Of a DNA stretch of 64,000 bases, positions 54,807 through 63,700 are shown piece after piece. A model generated the notes under the pieces. It made no database searches and was not told where the DNA came from. It saw only the letters and a list, made by a program, of their open reading frames with translations. The position numbers and the translations under genes were made by a program. Position 1 is the stretch's first letter, and each line of letters starts with the position of its first letter. Source of the stretch: Bradyrhizobium sp. Ce-3 (lineage in GTDB: Bacteria > Pseudomonadota > Alphaproteobacteria > Rhizobiales > Xanthobacteraceae); NCBI RefSeq assembly GCF_022835695.1, contig NZ_BQUV01000010.1:124001-188000 (forward strand), in the 5' to 3' direction.

Positions 54807-55607
54807 ATGGCGAAGGACAATTCCAACGGAAAGATGAAGCGCAAGCGTTATGAGGAAGAGCTGCACAAGCTGCAGATCGAGCTCTGCCATCTCCAGGAGT
54901 GGGTGAAAGAGAACAGGCTCAGGGTCATCATCCTGTTCGAGGGGCGCGATGCGGCCGGCAAGGGCGGGACCATCAAGGCCCTGACCGAGAAGGTCAGTCC
55001 GCGCGTGTTTCGCGTCGTCGCCCTGCCCGCGCCATCGGACCGCGAGAAGTCCCAGCTCTTCATCCAGCGCTACATGCAGCAGTTTCCGGCCGCCGGCGAA
55101 ATCGTCATCTTCGATCGCAGCTGGTACAATCGGGCAGGCGTCGAATATGTGATGGGATTCTGCACGGCGGCGGAGCACAAGCGGTTTCTCTCATTGTGTC
55201 CGCAAATGGAGCAATACATCATCGAAGGCGGCATCATCCTGATCAAGCTGTGGCTCGAGGTCGGGATGGACGAGCAGGAACGGCGCTTCAGGGCCCGGAT
55301 CGACGATCCGCTGCGGCAATGGAAGCTGAGCCCGATGGATACGGAATCCTACCGGCGCTGGTTCGACTACTCCCGCGCGCGCGACCTGATGCTCAAGGCG
55401 ACGAGCTCGAAGCATGCGCCCTGGCACATCATCCGTTCCGATGACAAGCGGCGGGCGCGGCTGAACTGCATCTCGTTCCTGCTGAAGACAATTCCCCACG
55501 GACGGGTCAAGCGCGACAAGGTCAAGCTGCCGCGGCGCTCCAACAAGGGTCGCTACAACGATCAGGCCGGACTGCGCGGGATGAAGTTCGTCGAGGAACG
55601 TTATTGA
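54807..55607 (+). CDS. ppk2: Polyphosphate kinase 2
   Basis: The 266-residue protein is a full one-domain PPK2, with Walker A EGRDAAGKGG near residues 47-56, the lid-type PSDREKSQLFIQRY, and Walker B FDRSWYNRAGVEYVMGF near 105. PPK2 enzymes phosphorylate GDP or ADP from polyphosphate, restoring nucleotide triphosphates when respiration is limited. It follows a small unknown gene under a perfect FNR-type box, suggesting use during oxygen limitation. The preferred nucleotide cannot be decided from sequence. Confidence 0.94.
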   Translation: MAKDNSNGKMKRKRYEEELHKLQIELCHLQEWVKENRLRVIILFEGRDAAGKGGTIKALTEKVSPRVFRVVALPAPSDREKSQLFIQRYMQQFPAAGEIVIFDRSWYNRAGVEYVMGFCTAAEHKRFLSLCPQMEQYIIEGGIILIKLWLEVGMDEQERRFRARIDDPLRQWKLSPMDTESYRRWFDYSRARDLMLKATSSKHAPWHIIRSDDKRRARLNCISFLLKTIPHGRVKRDKVKLPRRSNKGRYNDQAGLRGMKFVEERY

Positions 55608-55611
55608 AAGG

Positions 55612-55636
55612 CCAGGCCGCGCCGGGCGCGGCCTGG
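55612..55636. terminator. Bidirectional stem-loop between ppk2 and the convergent secreted gene
   Basis: CCAGGCCGCGC, loop CGG and GCGCGGCCTGG pair over 11 bp, starting 4 bp after the ppk2 stop and ending 9 bp before the stop of the convergent gene. The flanks AAGG and CCTT extend the stem. It lacks a clear T run but its strength and position suit a shared terminator. Confidence 0.65.
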
Positions 55637-55645
55637 TCCTTCAAC

Positions 55646-56083
55646 CTATTTCAAGCGGATCGAGACGCCCCCCACCGCTGCCGAGACTTCGGCCCCGACC
55701 TTCGGGCCGCTGAGCTGCAGGATCACGCCATTGGCATTCTGCAATTGCACGCCGCCGGCGCCCGCGGCGATCGCCCCACCGGCGCCTGCGGCGCTGTAGG
55801 AGCCCTCGATCGAGGCGGGCCCCCTGAGATTGATGGCGCGTCCGACAAGTTTGGTGGTCGAGGCGCCGATCGTGAAGCCGACGCTCATGCCCGACACCGT
55901 GAATGGATAGTGCTTGCCGCGCAGCGTCAAAACGCCCTCGCCACCTCCGACACCAACGATGAATCCGCCCTTGGTGAAGATGACGGCGACCGAGCCGGTT
56001 TCAGCCAGCGACGGCGTGCTGAACGCGGCCAATCCCGTCACCAGTGCAGCGAGAGCTCCGATCAAACCCACTTTCCTCATCAT
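55646..56083 (-). CDS. Secreted glycine-rich hypothetical protein (paralogue B)
   Basis: The 145-residue product has a signal peptide (GLIGALAALVTGLAAFSTPS). The mature part shares its order of blocks with the protein at 47511-47942: VGVGGGEGVLTLRGKHYPF, SGMSVGFTIGASTTKLVG, and GPKVGAEVSAAVGGVSIRLK at the end. Both ends are alike, so they are paralogues. The function is unknown. It lies between ppk2 and the decarboxylase gene and has no FNR-type box of its own. Confidence 0.75.
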   Translation of the reverse strand: MMRKVGLIGALAALVTGLAAFSTPSLAETGSVAVIFTKGGFIVGVGGGEGVLTLRGKHYPFTVSGMSVGFTIGASTTKLVGRAINLRGPASIEGSYSAAGAGGAIAAGAGGVQLQNANGVILQLSGPKVGAEVSAAVGGVSIRLK

Positions 56084-56171
56084 GTCCCTCCAGGAACCGG
56101 TTGCGATACGAGTGGTTGCGCAGGGATCATCGCCGCAAGAAGGCGAAGGCCCTTGCGGGATTTTCTTCCCC

Positions 56172-58922
56172 TTATGATGCAGCCTTCAGCTTCGGCGCGG
56201 CCGCCCGCGGCTTGCCCATCCTGGCCAGCGCATCGGTGGTCACGAGCTTCAGACCTTCGGCCGCGTCGTAGCCATGGATCTCCTTGACATCGAGCTTGCG
56301 CATGAAATCGATGGTCTCCTGCGTGATGACCTGGCCGGGGACCATGATCGGGAAGCCCGGCGGATAGGGGATCACGAAGCTCGCGGAGACGAGAGCGGGC
56401 CCGCTCTTCAGGCGTCGGTCGATCTCGGGATCGTGCAGGCGGATATATTCGCATCCAGCGGCGTCATAGGCCGAATAGAACCCGCTGCGGATGTCACCTT
56501 CGTTCGTCCTGGTCCCGGCATCGCCGCGAAACGCCTCGTGGAAATGCGAGAAGTTCGGCAGGTCGGGCACGTCCTTCATCAGGCTGTTGACCCGCATGTC
56601 GAAATCGACCCTGGCGTTCGCGCCGCCCTTGGCCAGGCTGCGATCGATTTCACCTGATATCTCGGCCAGCACGCGCACCAGATGCGCGACGTCGCTGCGC
56701 GTGTTGTTGATGTTGGACTGGATCAACACCGAATTGCGCGAGGTCTTGTTGACCTGGATGTTGTAGCGGTTGGCGAGCAGGCCCTTGAACTGCGTTCCGT
56801 CGTAGCCCGCGGTGCCGCAGACCAGCGTCATGCGGGTCGGATCGAGGCAGAACTCGTCATCGTTCAGGCTTTTCAGGGCACTCGCCCAATTGGTGCCTTC
56901 AGCCAGATAGTCGGTGAACCCGCTCTGGCGATATTGCTTCGGCACCATGGCATCCGCGCCGAGGACGCGGAAATATCGGGAGATCAGCGGATTGGTGTTG
57001 ACCGCATTGCGGATCGCGAATGCGATCTCCATGGCATTGGCCACCAGTCCGTAGCCCTCGAGCTCCATCTGCCGGCGCGAGACGTCGAGGCTGGCGATCA
57101 GCTGCTGGTTCGGGCTGGTCGATGCGTGCGTGAACACGGCCTCCTTGAATTGCGCCTCGACGGTGTGGAATTCGATGTCCTTGACCGCCAGCATCGAGCC
57201 CTGCCGGATCGCCGACATCGATTTGTGCGTCGAGTTGGTCTGGTAGACGCGCAACCGGATCTGGCGCGGATCGGGAATCAGCCTGGTCTTGAGCAGCACC
57301 TCGTCAGAGGGGTTCTTGCCGAGCTCGGCCTGCTGCTTCTCGTAGGCCGCAACCGACTTCGGATCGCGCATCCAGGCTTCGATCTCGTTCGCCGCGCCCA
57401 TCGCGGTTCGCCGCCGCAGGAACGGCGAGAACCGCGCGAAGCCGAACCAGGCCTCGTCCCAGAGGAAGATCAGGTCGGGCTTGATCGCGAGGCATTCCTC
57501 CATCACCCGCCGTGTGTTGTAGATGTGACCGTCGAAGGTGCAATTGGTCAGGTCGATCATCTTGACCCGATCGAGCCGGCCGTCGGCCTTCGCGTTCAGC
57601 AGCGCCTGCTTGATCGTCTTCAGCGGCACCGCGCCATACATCGAGTATTCCGTCATCGGGAATGCCTCGACGTAGAGCGGCTGCGCGCCCGCCAGCACCA
57701 TGCCGTAGTGGTGCGACTTGTGGCAGTTGCGATCGACGATCGCGATGTCGCCGGGGCCGAGCAACGCCTGCACCGCCATCTTGTTCGACGTCGAGGTGCC
57801 GTTGGTGACGAAGTAGACGCGGTCGGCGCCGAGCGCGCGCGCGGCCTTTTCCTGCGCCTTCTTGATGTTGCCGGTCGGCTCCAGCATGCTGTCGAGGCCG
57901 CCGGTGGTGGCACTGCTCTCGGCCAGGAACAGGTTGAGCCCGTAGAACTCGCCCATGTCGCGGATCCAGTCCGACTTGAACACGGACTTGCCCCGCGCGA
58001 TCGGCAGCGCGTGGAAGGTGCCGATAGGCCGCTGCGCATATTTCTTCAGATTGTCGAAGAACGGCGTGTCGAAGCGATCCTGCACGCCTTCGAGAATTGA
58101 AAGGTGCAATTCGAGGATATCCTCGACCGAGTAGAACACCCGGCGCACCACGTCGGCCTCGGGATTGCCGGCCAGTTCCTCCACGTCGCGATTGGACATC
58201 AAATAGAGATCAAGCTCGGGACGGATCCGCTTCAGGATATGGGCCAGCCGTAGCGCGGACGCATCGGACTCTTCGTTGAGCCCCATGGCGCCGGTCATGG
58301 CACGAAGCACCGGCGCATCGTGGCGCGAGCGCAGCGCAAAGCCTTCATTGATCACCACCGCCGCAATGTTGGGATTGAGCATTGCCGCGCAGAAGGCGTC
58401 CTCGAGACTGCCAACCACCACGGGCTCATAGATGAAGGCGTCGACCGGACGCCGCAACCTGCGCCATTCCGCCAGCAGTCCCGGCCAGTTGCTGGCCGGC
58501 ACCCCGGTCACGATCAGGGTCTCGAAATAAGGACGGCGCGCGGCCGATTGGCCGAGCGTCGGCGGGAGCAGATCGGGAACCTCGCCATTGCCGTCGTCCT
58601 GCGTGCTCCAGTCGTTGGCCTGCTGGCGGAAGGATTTTGTCTGCAGCGCCTGCGCGATCCGCGTCGCAAGCATATGCGAGGTGGCGGCGTCGCCCGCCGC
58701 CGCGGCTTCCTTCAGCGCCGTCATCAGACGGAGGCCCGGGTAGCCGTGAAACTCCTCCGTGACCGCAAGCGCCGACAACGCCGCGTCATACGCCGCGCGG
58801 CCGCCGCCCTTGCTCCAGGCCTTTGCCGCCTCGACCAGATCGCGCCAATTGTCGGCGCGCCCGCCGGGTCCGGAGAAGAACTGGTCGATGCGCTGCTGTG
58901 CCGGCTTCGCGTCGTTGGCCAT
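56172..58922 (-). CDS. Orn/Lys/Arg decarboxylase-family protein
   Basis: The 916-residue PLP protein has the wing and major domains of bacterial inducible decarboxylases, with VTNGTSTSNKMAVQALLGPG, WDEAWFGFARF (PLP-binding Asp) and TNSTHKSMSAIRQGSM with the Schiff-base Lys. It is about 150 residues longer at the N-terminus than acid-inducible LdcI/AdiA. It would decarboxylate a basic amino acid, consuming protons and yielding a polyamine; which one is not evident. GGGAGATATTC precedes the ATG at 58922. An FNR-like box lies 63 bp upstream. No antiporter gene is adjacent. Confidence 0.92.
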   Translation of the reverse strand: MANDAKPAQQRIDQFFSGPGGRADNWRDLVEAAKAWSKGGGRAAYDAALSALAVTEEFHGYPGLRLMTALKEAAAAGDAATSHMLATRIAQALQTKSFRQQANDWSTQDDGNGEVPDLLPPTLGQSAARRPYFETLIVTGVPASNWPGLLAEWRRLRRPVDAFIYEPVVVGSLEDAFCAAMLNPNIAAVVINEGFALRSRHDAPVLRAMTGAMGLNEESDASALRLAHILKRIRPELDLYLMSNRDVEELAGNPEADVVRRVFYSVEDILELHLSILEGVQDRFDTPFFDNLKKYAQRPIGTFHALPIARGKSVFKSDWIRDMGEFYGLNLFLAESSATTGGLDSMLEPTGNIKKAQEKAARALGADRVYFVTNGTSTSNKMAVQALLGPGDIAIVDRNCHKSHHYGMVLAGAQPLYVEAFPMTEYSMYGAVPLKTIKQALLNAKADGRLDRVKMIDLTNCTFDGHIYNTRRVMEECLAIKPDLIFLWDEAWFGFARFSPFLRRRTAMGAANEIEAWMRDPKSVAAYEKQQAELGKNPSDEVLLKTRLIPDPRQIRLRVYQTNSTHKSMSAIRQGSMLAVKDIEFHTVEAQFKEAVFTHASTSPNQQLIASLDVSRRQMELEGYGLVANAMEIAFAIRNAVNTNPLISRYFRVLGADAMVPKQYRQSGFTDYLAEGTNWASALKSLNDDEFCLDPTRMTLVCGTAGYDGTQFKGLLANRYNIQVNKTSRNSVLIQSNINNTRSDVAHLVRVLAEISGEIDRSLAKGGANARVDFDMRVNSLMKDVPDLPNFSHFHEAFRGDAGTRTNEGDIRSGFYSAYDAAGCEYIRLHDPEIDRRLKSGPALVSASFVIPYPPGFPIMVPGQVITQETIDFMRKLDVKEIHGYDAAEGLKLVTTDALARMGKPRAAAPKLKAAS

Positions 58923-58984
58923 GAATATCTCCCGATTTTGGCGCTGGTTCGCTTCGATCGTAGGAACGGTGCCCACCGCCCGGT

Positions 58985-58998
58985 TTGATCCAAGTCAA
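58985..58998 (-). promoter_or_regulatory. FNR/FixK-like box before the decarboxylase gene
   Basis: On the minus strand the site reads TTGACTTGGATCAA, one mismatch from TTGAT-N4-ATCAA, and fits the rhizobial FixK pattern with TTGAC. It lies 63-76 bp before the start codon, the same spacing as the other boxes here. Confidence 0.7.
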
Positions 58999-59053
58999 GC
59001 CTTGCGGTGCAACAGGGCTGCAATGTCGGGAGCGGTCCGCATGGCCGCGGACG

Positions 59054-60760
59054 CTAGCCGTTTGCCGGCGGCTTCCTGCTGTCCAACACGCTGTCGAGCG
59101 TGCGCATCCAGTCTGCGCTATCGGTCTTGTCGGCAAGACCGTCCGCCTGAAGCAGATCCCGCAACTGCGCGTGCGCGCCGACGATACAGAACGTGATGCC
59201 GCGCGATGCGAGCTCCTGATGCAGATCGTTCAGCATGCGCGACCCTGCCAGATCGATGAATGGCGAAGCCGACAGGTCGCAGGCCACCAGCTTGACGTCG
59301 GGGGACGCCCGCAACGCCGCCAGCACCGTTTCCATGATCGTCTCGGCATTGACATAAAGCAGCGAGGTTTCCGGACGAAACGCGATGATCCCGGTCAAGG
59401 GCTCAACGTCGTCGTGCCGGGCCCGGTCGGAATAGCGGCCGCTGCCGGGCAGACGGCCGAGAAACGCGATATTCGGCTGGGACGCGCGCAACAGCAGCAG
59501 GAAGATCGAGGCGACGGCGGCCAGCAGCACGCCCTGCAGGATCCCGAGGAATAGCACGGAGACCAGCGCGATGACCGCGGCATAGAAATCGATCCGGCTG
59601 ATCCGCCACATTCTGGCGAGCGCCGGAATATCGACCAGTTTGTAGACCGCCGAGAAGACGATCGCGGCGAGCACGGTCTTCGGCAGATTGGTCAGAAGAC
59701 CGGTGAAGAACAGCAGGCAGAGTGCGAGGGTCACGGAGCAGAACACGAGCGCCAGCGGCGTCCGCGCCCCGGCGGCGTCATTGACGGCCGACTGCGACAG
59801 GCCGCCGGCGACGGGATAGCCGTGCCCAAGGGCCGCCGCGAGATTGGCCGCGCCGAGCCCCAGAAACTCCTGCCGGACATCCAGCGGGTAGCCGTGCTTT
59901 GCCGCAAAGCTTCGCGCGGCGGACACGCCTTCCACGTAGGCCAGCACGAGGCATCCGGCGGCAATCGGAAACAGATCGTCGAATTCGAGCAAGCCGAACG
60001 TCGGCAGCGCCAGCGCCGGCAACCCGGTCGGGATCTTTCCAGTCACCGGCAATCCCATGTCCGCAAGTCCGAGCGCGGAGACCGTCAGGATCGACAGCAC
60101 GACCACCGCGAGCCCAATGGGCTTGCCGGGCAGTCTCCGTTCGCCGAGCAACAGCAGCACGGTCGCAGCCACACCAATGCCGAGCACCAGCGGCCTGGTA
60201 TCGCCAAGCTGGCCGGCGATCTTGATCGCGCGATCGAAGAAATTGTGGCCGCCGCCTGCGACGCCGAACAGGCTCGGCAGCTGGCTCATGATGATGGTGA
60301 GTCCTGCGCCGGCCTTGAAGCCCACCAGGATGCTATCGCTGATCAGCCGCACCAGCAGGCTGAGCTTGAACAGCCACGCGATCAGGCAGAGCAGCGCGAC
60401 GCTGAAGGCAACGACGCTGACGATCTGCCCGTAACGCGTGGCATCGCCGCCGGCCAGTACGCCGACGGCGCCGGCGATCATCAGCGAGATCGCCGAGGTC
60501 GGCCCGACCGCGAGTTGCCGGGACGAGCCGAGCAGGGCGTAGCCCACGCCGCCGAGCAGGTAGCCGTAGACACCGATCTGCGGCGGCAGGCCGGCGAGGC
60601 CCGCATAGGCAAGCGACACCGGTATCGCGTAAGCCGCCAGCGTGACCCCGGCGATGGCGTCCGCGCCAAGCCAGGATGCGCGATAGTCGGCAAGCCAGCT
60701 CGCCGGCGGAAACCGTCGGACCCAACTTGTCTCACTCTGGATCGACATCAACCCCGCCAT
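59054..60760 (-). CDS. SulP/SLC26 family anion transporter with STAS domain
   Basis: The 568-residue protein has about 14 membrane segments with the SulP signature (AGVTLAAYAIPVSLAYAGLA and GLPPQIGVYGYLLGGVGYAL) and a C-terminal STAS domain (about residues 440-560). SulP proteins carry sulfate, bicarbonate or organic anions. No carbonic anhydrase or cys genes are adjacent. The start could be 60760 or 60748; neither has a strong ribosome site. A perfect FNR-type box lies 50 bp upstream of 60760. Confidence 0.92.
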   Translation of the reverse strand: MAGLMSIQSETSWVRRFPPASWLADYRASWLGADAIAGVTLAAYAIPVSLAYAGLAGLPPQIGVYGYLLGGVGYALLGSSRQLAVGPTSAISLMIAGAVGVLAGGDATRYGQIVSVVAFSVALLCLIAWLFKLSLLVRLISDSILVGFKAGAGLTIIMSQLPSLFGVAGGGHNFFDRAIKIAGQLGDTRPLVLGIGVAATVLLLLGERRLPGKPIGLAVVVLSILTVSALGLADMGLPVTGKIPTGLPALALPTFGLLEFDDLFPIAAGCLVLAYVEGVSAARSFAAKHGYPLDVRQEFLGLGAANLAAALGHGYPVAGGLSQSAVNDAAGARTPLALVFCSVTLALCLLFFTGLLTNLPKTVLAAIVFSAVYKLVDIPALARMWRISRIDFYAAVIALVSVLFLGILQGVLLAAVASIFLLLLRASQPNIAFLGRLPGSGRYSDRARHDDVEPLTGIIAFRPETSLLYVNAETIMETVLAALRASPDVKLVACDLSASPFIDLAGSRMLNDLHQELASRGITFCIVGAHAQLRDLLQADGLADKTDSADWMRTLDSVLDSRKPPANG

Positions 60761-60809
60761 ATCACGCCGCGCTGGACGCATGTGGTTGCGCCGGGCAGAT
60801 CGATCGACG

Positions 60810-60823
60810 TTGATTCAGATCAA
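60810..60823. promoter_or_regulatory. FNR/FixK-type box between SulP and the exported hydrolase
   Basis: TTGATTCAGATCAA matches TTGAT-N4-ATCAA perfectly. It lies 50 bp before the SulP start (60760) and 75 bp before the divergent hydrolase start (60898), so it can serve either or both. Confidence 0.8.
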
Positions 60824-60897
60824 GCGTCGCCCTCGCGGATCAGCGCTATGATTGCCGTAGCCTGCACATTCGTCCGCGGACCGCCGGAGGGCATGAC

Positions 60898-61788
60898 ATG
60901 CGTCAGCACGGCTTACGAGCCCTCGCGACCGTAACCCTTCTGCTGCTGCTCGGTCTGACGACCCCGGCACGCGCCGACGACAACAGCCCACCCCAGCGCA
61001 TCCAGGAGGAGATCTGGGCGTTGCCGCTGCCACTACCCATGTTCGCTTATCTGGTTCGGCCGCTCGGCGATGGCCCTTTCCCGCTGGTCATCATGAATCA
61101 CGGCGTGTCGCTGAACGCCCGGGATCGCAGCTTCTTCCCGCTGGTCGAGTTTCGCGACGCCGCGATGTGGTTTGCGCGGCACGGCTACCTCGTGGTTGCG
61201 CCGGTCGGCACGGGCTATGGCGCCGCGGCCATCGATATTCCCGAACGTGGTCTCTATGGCCCGTTCTTCTCCAAGGTCGGGAAATGCAGCAATCCGAATT
61301 TCCTCGATCCGGGCCTTGCCGTCGCACAGGTCGATCTCTGGATCATCGACTACATGGTGGCCGAACGGCGCATCGTGCCGAAAGACGTCATCGTCGTCGG
61401 GCAATCGGCCGGCGGCTGGGCGGCGATCGCGCTGTCGAGCCTCAACCCGCCGCAAGTCAAAGCCATCATCACTTTCGCGGCCGGCCGCGGCGGCCGGGTC
61501 GACGGCAAACCCAACAACAATTGCAATCCCGACAGACTGGTCGAAGCGACCGGCGTGTTTGGCAACACGTCACGGGTGCCGATGTTGTGGCTCTACATCG
61601 AGAACGACACGTTCTTCGGGCCGGCCCTGTCGAAGCGAATGCATGAGGCTTTCACGCGTGCCGGCGGCCGAGCCGAGTACCACCTGTTGCCGCCATTCGG
61701 CGACGAAGGGCATTTCCTGATCGGCTCTGCCGATGCCATTCCCATCTGGTCGCCGTTGGTCGAACGATTTCTGGACAAGGTGCGCTAG
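60898..61788 (+). CDS. Exported alpha/beta hydrolase (dienelactone hydrolase-like)
   Basis: The 296-residue protein has a signal peptide (LATVTLLLLLGLTTPARA). It has NHGVSLNARDRSFF (oxyanion region), the nucleophile elbow VVGQSAGGWAAIA near residue 165 and a late DEGHFLIG with the catalytic His. It acts in the periplasm on an unknown ester or amide. It is the first of two plus-strand genes, followed 25 bp later by the IalB-like gene. Confidence 0.86.
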   Translation: MRQHGLRALATVTLLLLLGLTTPARADDNSPPQRIQEEIWALPLPLPMFAYLVRPLGDGPFPLVIMNHGVSLNARDRSFFPLVEFRDAAMWFARHGYLVVAPVGTGYGAAAIDIPERGLYGPFFSKVGKCSNPNFLDPGLAVAQVDLWIIDYMVAERRIVPKDVIVVGQSAGGWAAIALSSLNPPQVKAIITFAAGRGGRVDGKPNNNCNPDRLVEATGVFGNTSRVPMLWLYIENDTFFGPALSKRMHEAFTRAGGRAEYHLLPPFGDEGHFLIGSADAIPIWSPLVERFLDKVR

Positions 61789-61813
61789 ACACAGTCTCGC
61801 TGGAGAAGCATCC

Positions 61814-62404
61814 ATGGTCCGATATGATGCCTTGTATCATGCCCTGGCGACGTTGGTGTTGTTTGCGGTCGGCATCGGTGCGGCGCAAAGTCAGCAGACG
61901 CCCTCGCCGCCCGCTGCGGTCGGGGACGGCACCGAGGTCACTCCGCGGGGCGCACGCGTGGCGCGAGACGTCAAATTCGGCGATTGGCGCAAGCTTTGTT
62001 TCAATGCGGCCGGCGCCAAGACACTATGTCGGACCACGATCACCGGCACCTTCGGGACCGGCCAGACGGCTGTTCGCATCGATCTGATCGAGCGTGAAGA
62101 CGGAACCGGCCGCCTCCAGCTGTTCCTGCCGGTCGGCATGTACTTGCAGGCCGGAGTCAAGCTGTCGGTCGACCAGCAGAAGGTCCATCGCCTGCCCTAT
62201 ACCTGGTGCGTGAGCAACATGTGCATCGCAGCCGATGTTGCCGATCCCAAGCTGCTCGAGGAAATGGATGCCGGAAAGGCGCTCACGATCGACGTAGTCG
62301 ATACCAGCATCCTGACGGTGACCACATCGGTCCCGCTCGACCGCTTTGCGAGCGTCCGCAAGGGACCACCCGCGCTGACGCTCGATCAAGCCATCGACGA
62401 ATGA
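61814..62404 (+). CDS. Invasion-associated locus B (IalB) family protein
   Basis: The 196-residue secreted protein has a signal peptide (HALATLVLFAVGIGAAQS) and the IalB pattern: FGDWRKLCFNAAGAKTLCRT, LFLPVGMYLQAGVKLSVD and YTWCVSNMCIAADV with paired Cys. IalB proteins are common in rhizobia as small envelope proteins of unclear function, named after a Bartonella invasion factor. The start at 61814 begins the signal peptide. Confidence 0.88.
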   Translation: MVRYDALYHALATLVLFAVGIGAAQSQQTPSPPAAVGDGTEVTPRGARVARDVKFGDWRKLCFNAAGAKTLCRTTITGTFGTGQTAVRIDLIEREDGTGRLQLFLPVGMYLQAGVKLSVDQQKVHRLPYTWCVSNMCIAADVADPKLLEEMDAGKALTIDVVDTSILTVTTSVPLDRFASVRKGPPALTLDQAIDE

Positions 62405-62420
62405 TGGAGACCCGCGATCG

Positions 62421-62795
62421 CTAGACCACCCCAGCCAATAATTGTTCGATCGGCTGCATCAGCGATTTTGCCGTGAACGGCTTGGTCAGATAGGCGACGC
62501 ATCCCGATGCCATCGCGGCCATGCGCGTCGCCGGATTGTCATTTCCGGTGATGTAGATGACGGGAACCTCGATGCCCTGATCCGCCAGGCGGTGTCGCAG
62601 TTCGATCCCGGAACCATCGCTGAGATTGATGTCCAGGATGATGCACAGCGCGCTCTCGAAGCTGCCATGCCCAAGCAAGGCACTTCCGGTCTCGAACAAT
62701 CTGGATGCGAATCCATACTCCCGCAGCAGCCGTCCGATGCCACGGAGCATGGAGGGATTATCATCCACGACGAAGACGAATTTCGCGGTAGGCAA
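62421..62795 (-). CDS. Single-domain response regulator (receiver only)
   Basis: The 124-residue protein is a complete receiver domain: acidic pocket VVDDN (residues 9-13), phosphoacceptor Asp in ILDINLSDGSG near 54, Thr in YITGND and Lys in LTKPF near 104. No output domain follows. It resembles FixJ-type receivers and probably relays phosphate or competes for the kinase encoded nearby. It lies 190 bp from the two-domain regulator in the same direction. Confidence 0.9.
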   Translation of the reverse strand: MPTAKFVFVVDDNPSMLRGIGRLLREYGFASRLFETGSALLGHGSFESALCIILDINLSDGSGIELRHRLADQGIEVPVIYITGNDNPATRMAAMASGCVAYLTKPFTAKSLMQPIEQLLAGVV

Positions 62796-62985
62796 ATCCT
62801 GACGCCTCTACGTTATCACCAAGCCAAACCCTCGACCTGCTGCCCAACGTCCACGCTTGGACGAAAGATACACGGCAATCTCGCCGGCGCGCGATACCGT
62901 CGCGGCCAATACCGGAGATACGCGCCGTGACAGCGCTTTCATATTGTACCATGGGACATGGACGGCAGGAGCCAGCCCGAGCCGG

Positions 62986-63618
62986 TCAACCCTTGATCTC
63001 GCCATCGAGCGCGCGCGCGCCGAGCCGCTCGGCGATCGAGACCAGCTCGGCAAGCGATTGCACCTGCATTTTCTCCATGACCTGGTGACGGTGCGCCTTG
63101 ATGGTGCGTTCGGTGGTGCCGAGCTCATAGCCGATCTGCTTGTTGATCCGGCCGCGTACGATCAGATCGAACACTTGCCGCTCGCGTGGGGTGAGCCTCG
63201 CCAGCAGGGCACGGAGTGTGTCGAGCTTGGTGCGCCGACTGCGGGCCAACTCGTGCCGCGCGACGGCGCGATTGATGGCCTCGATCAGTTGCTCTGACGC
63301 GATCGGCTTGGTCAGGAAATCCTCGGCGCCGGCCTTGATCGCCTGGACGGTGGTCGCGGTGTCGGCGTGTCCGGTGAGGAAGACGATCGGAAGCGTCGAC
63401 TCCAGCTCGTTGAGGCGGACCTGCAGCTCTGGGCCACTCATTCCGGGAATGCGGACGTCCAGCACGATGCAGCCGGCGTCATCATCGCTCGGCAATCGAT
63501 CGAGCAGTTGCCGCGCCGATGCATATGTCGCGACACGGTAGCCGGCGAGCTTGAGCCTGCGCTCGAGTGCTGTGCGAAACGAGGCGTCGTCGTCGACGAT
63601 ATGCACGTAAGCGTGCAT
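62986..63618 (-). CDS. FixJ/NodW-type response regulator with LuxR helix-turn-helix
   Basis: The 210-residue protein has an N-terminal receiver (VDDDASF, phosphoacceptor Asp in VLDVRIPGMSG near 54, FLTGHAD, LTKP with Lys near 104) and a C-terminal LuxR-type DNA-binding domain (LTPRERQVFDLIVRGRINKQ and TTERTIKAHRHQVMEKM, about 140-195). It is the FixJ size and layout. It lies 82 bp after a histidine kinase gene, so the two form a two-component system. Confidence 0.93.
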   Translation of the reverse strand: MHAYVHIVDDDASFRTALERRLKLAGYRVATYASARQLLDRLPSDDDAGCIVLDVRIPGMSGPELQVRLNELESTLPIVFLTGHADTATTVQAIKAGAEDFLTKPIASEQLIEAINRAVARHELARSRRTKLDTLRALLARLTPRERQVFDLIVRGRINKQIGYELGTTERTIKAHRHQVMEKMQVQSLAELVSIAERLGARALDGEIKG

Positions 63619-63700
63619 TGCCCTCTCCTGCGCGACCGACGGAAAATGCAGCGCTGGCTAGATTAGCACTGCCTACCGCCAAAGTAAGAGCCCAAACGAG

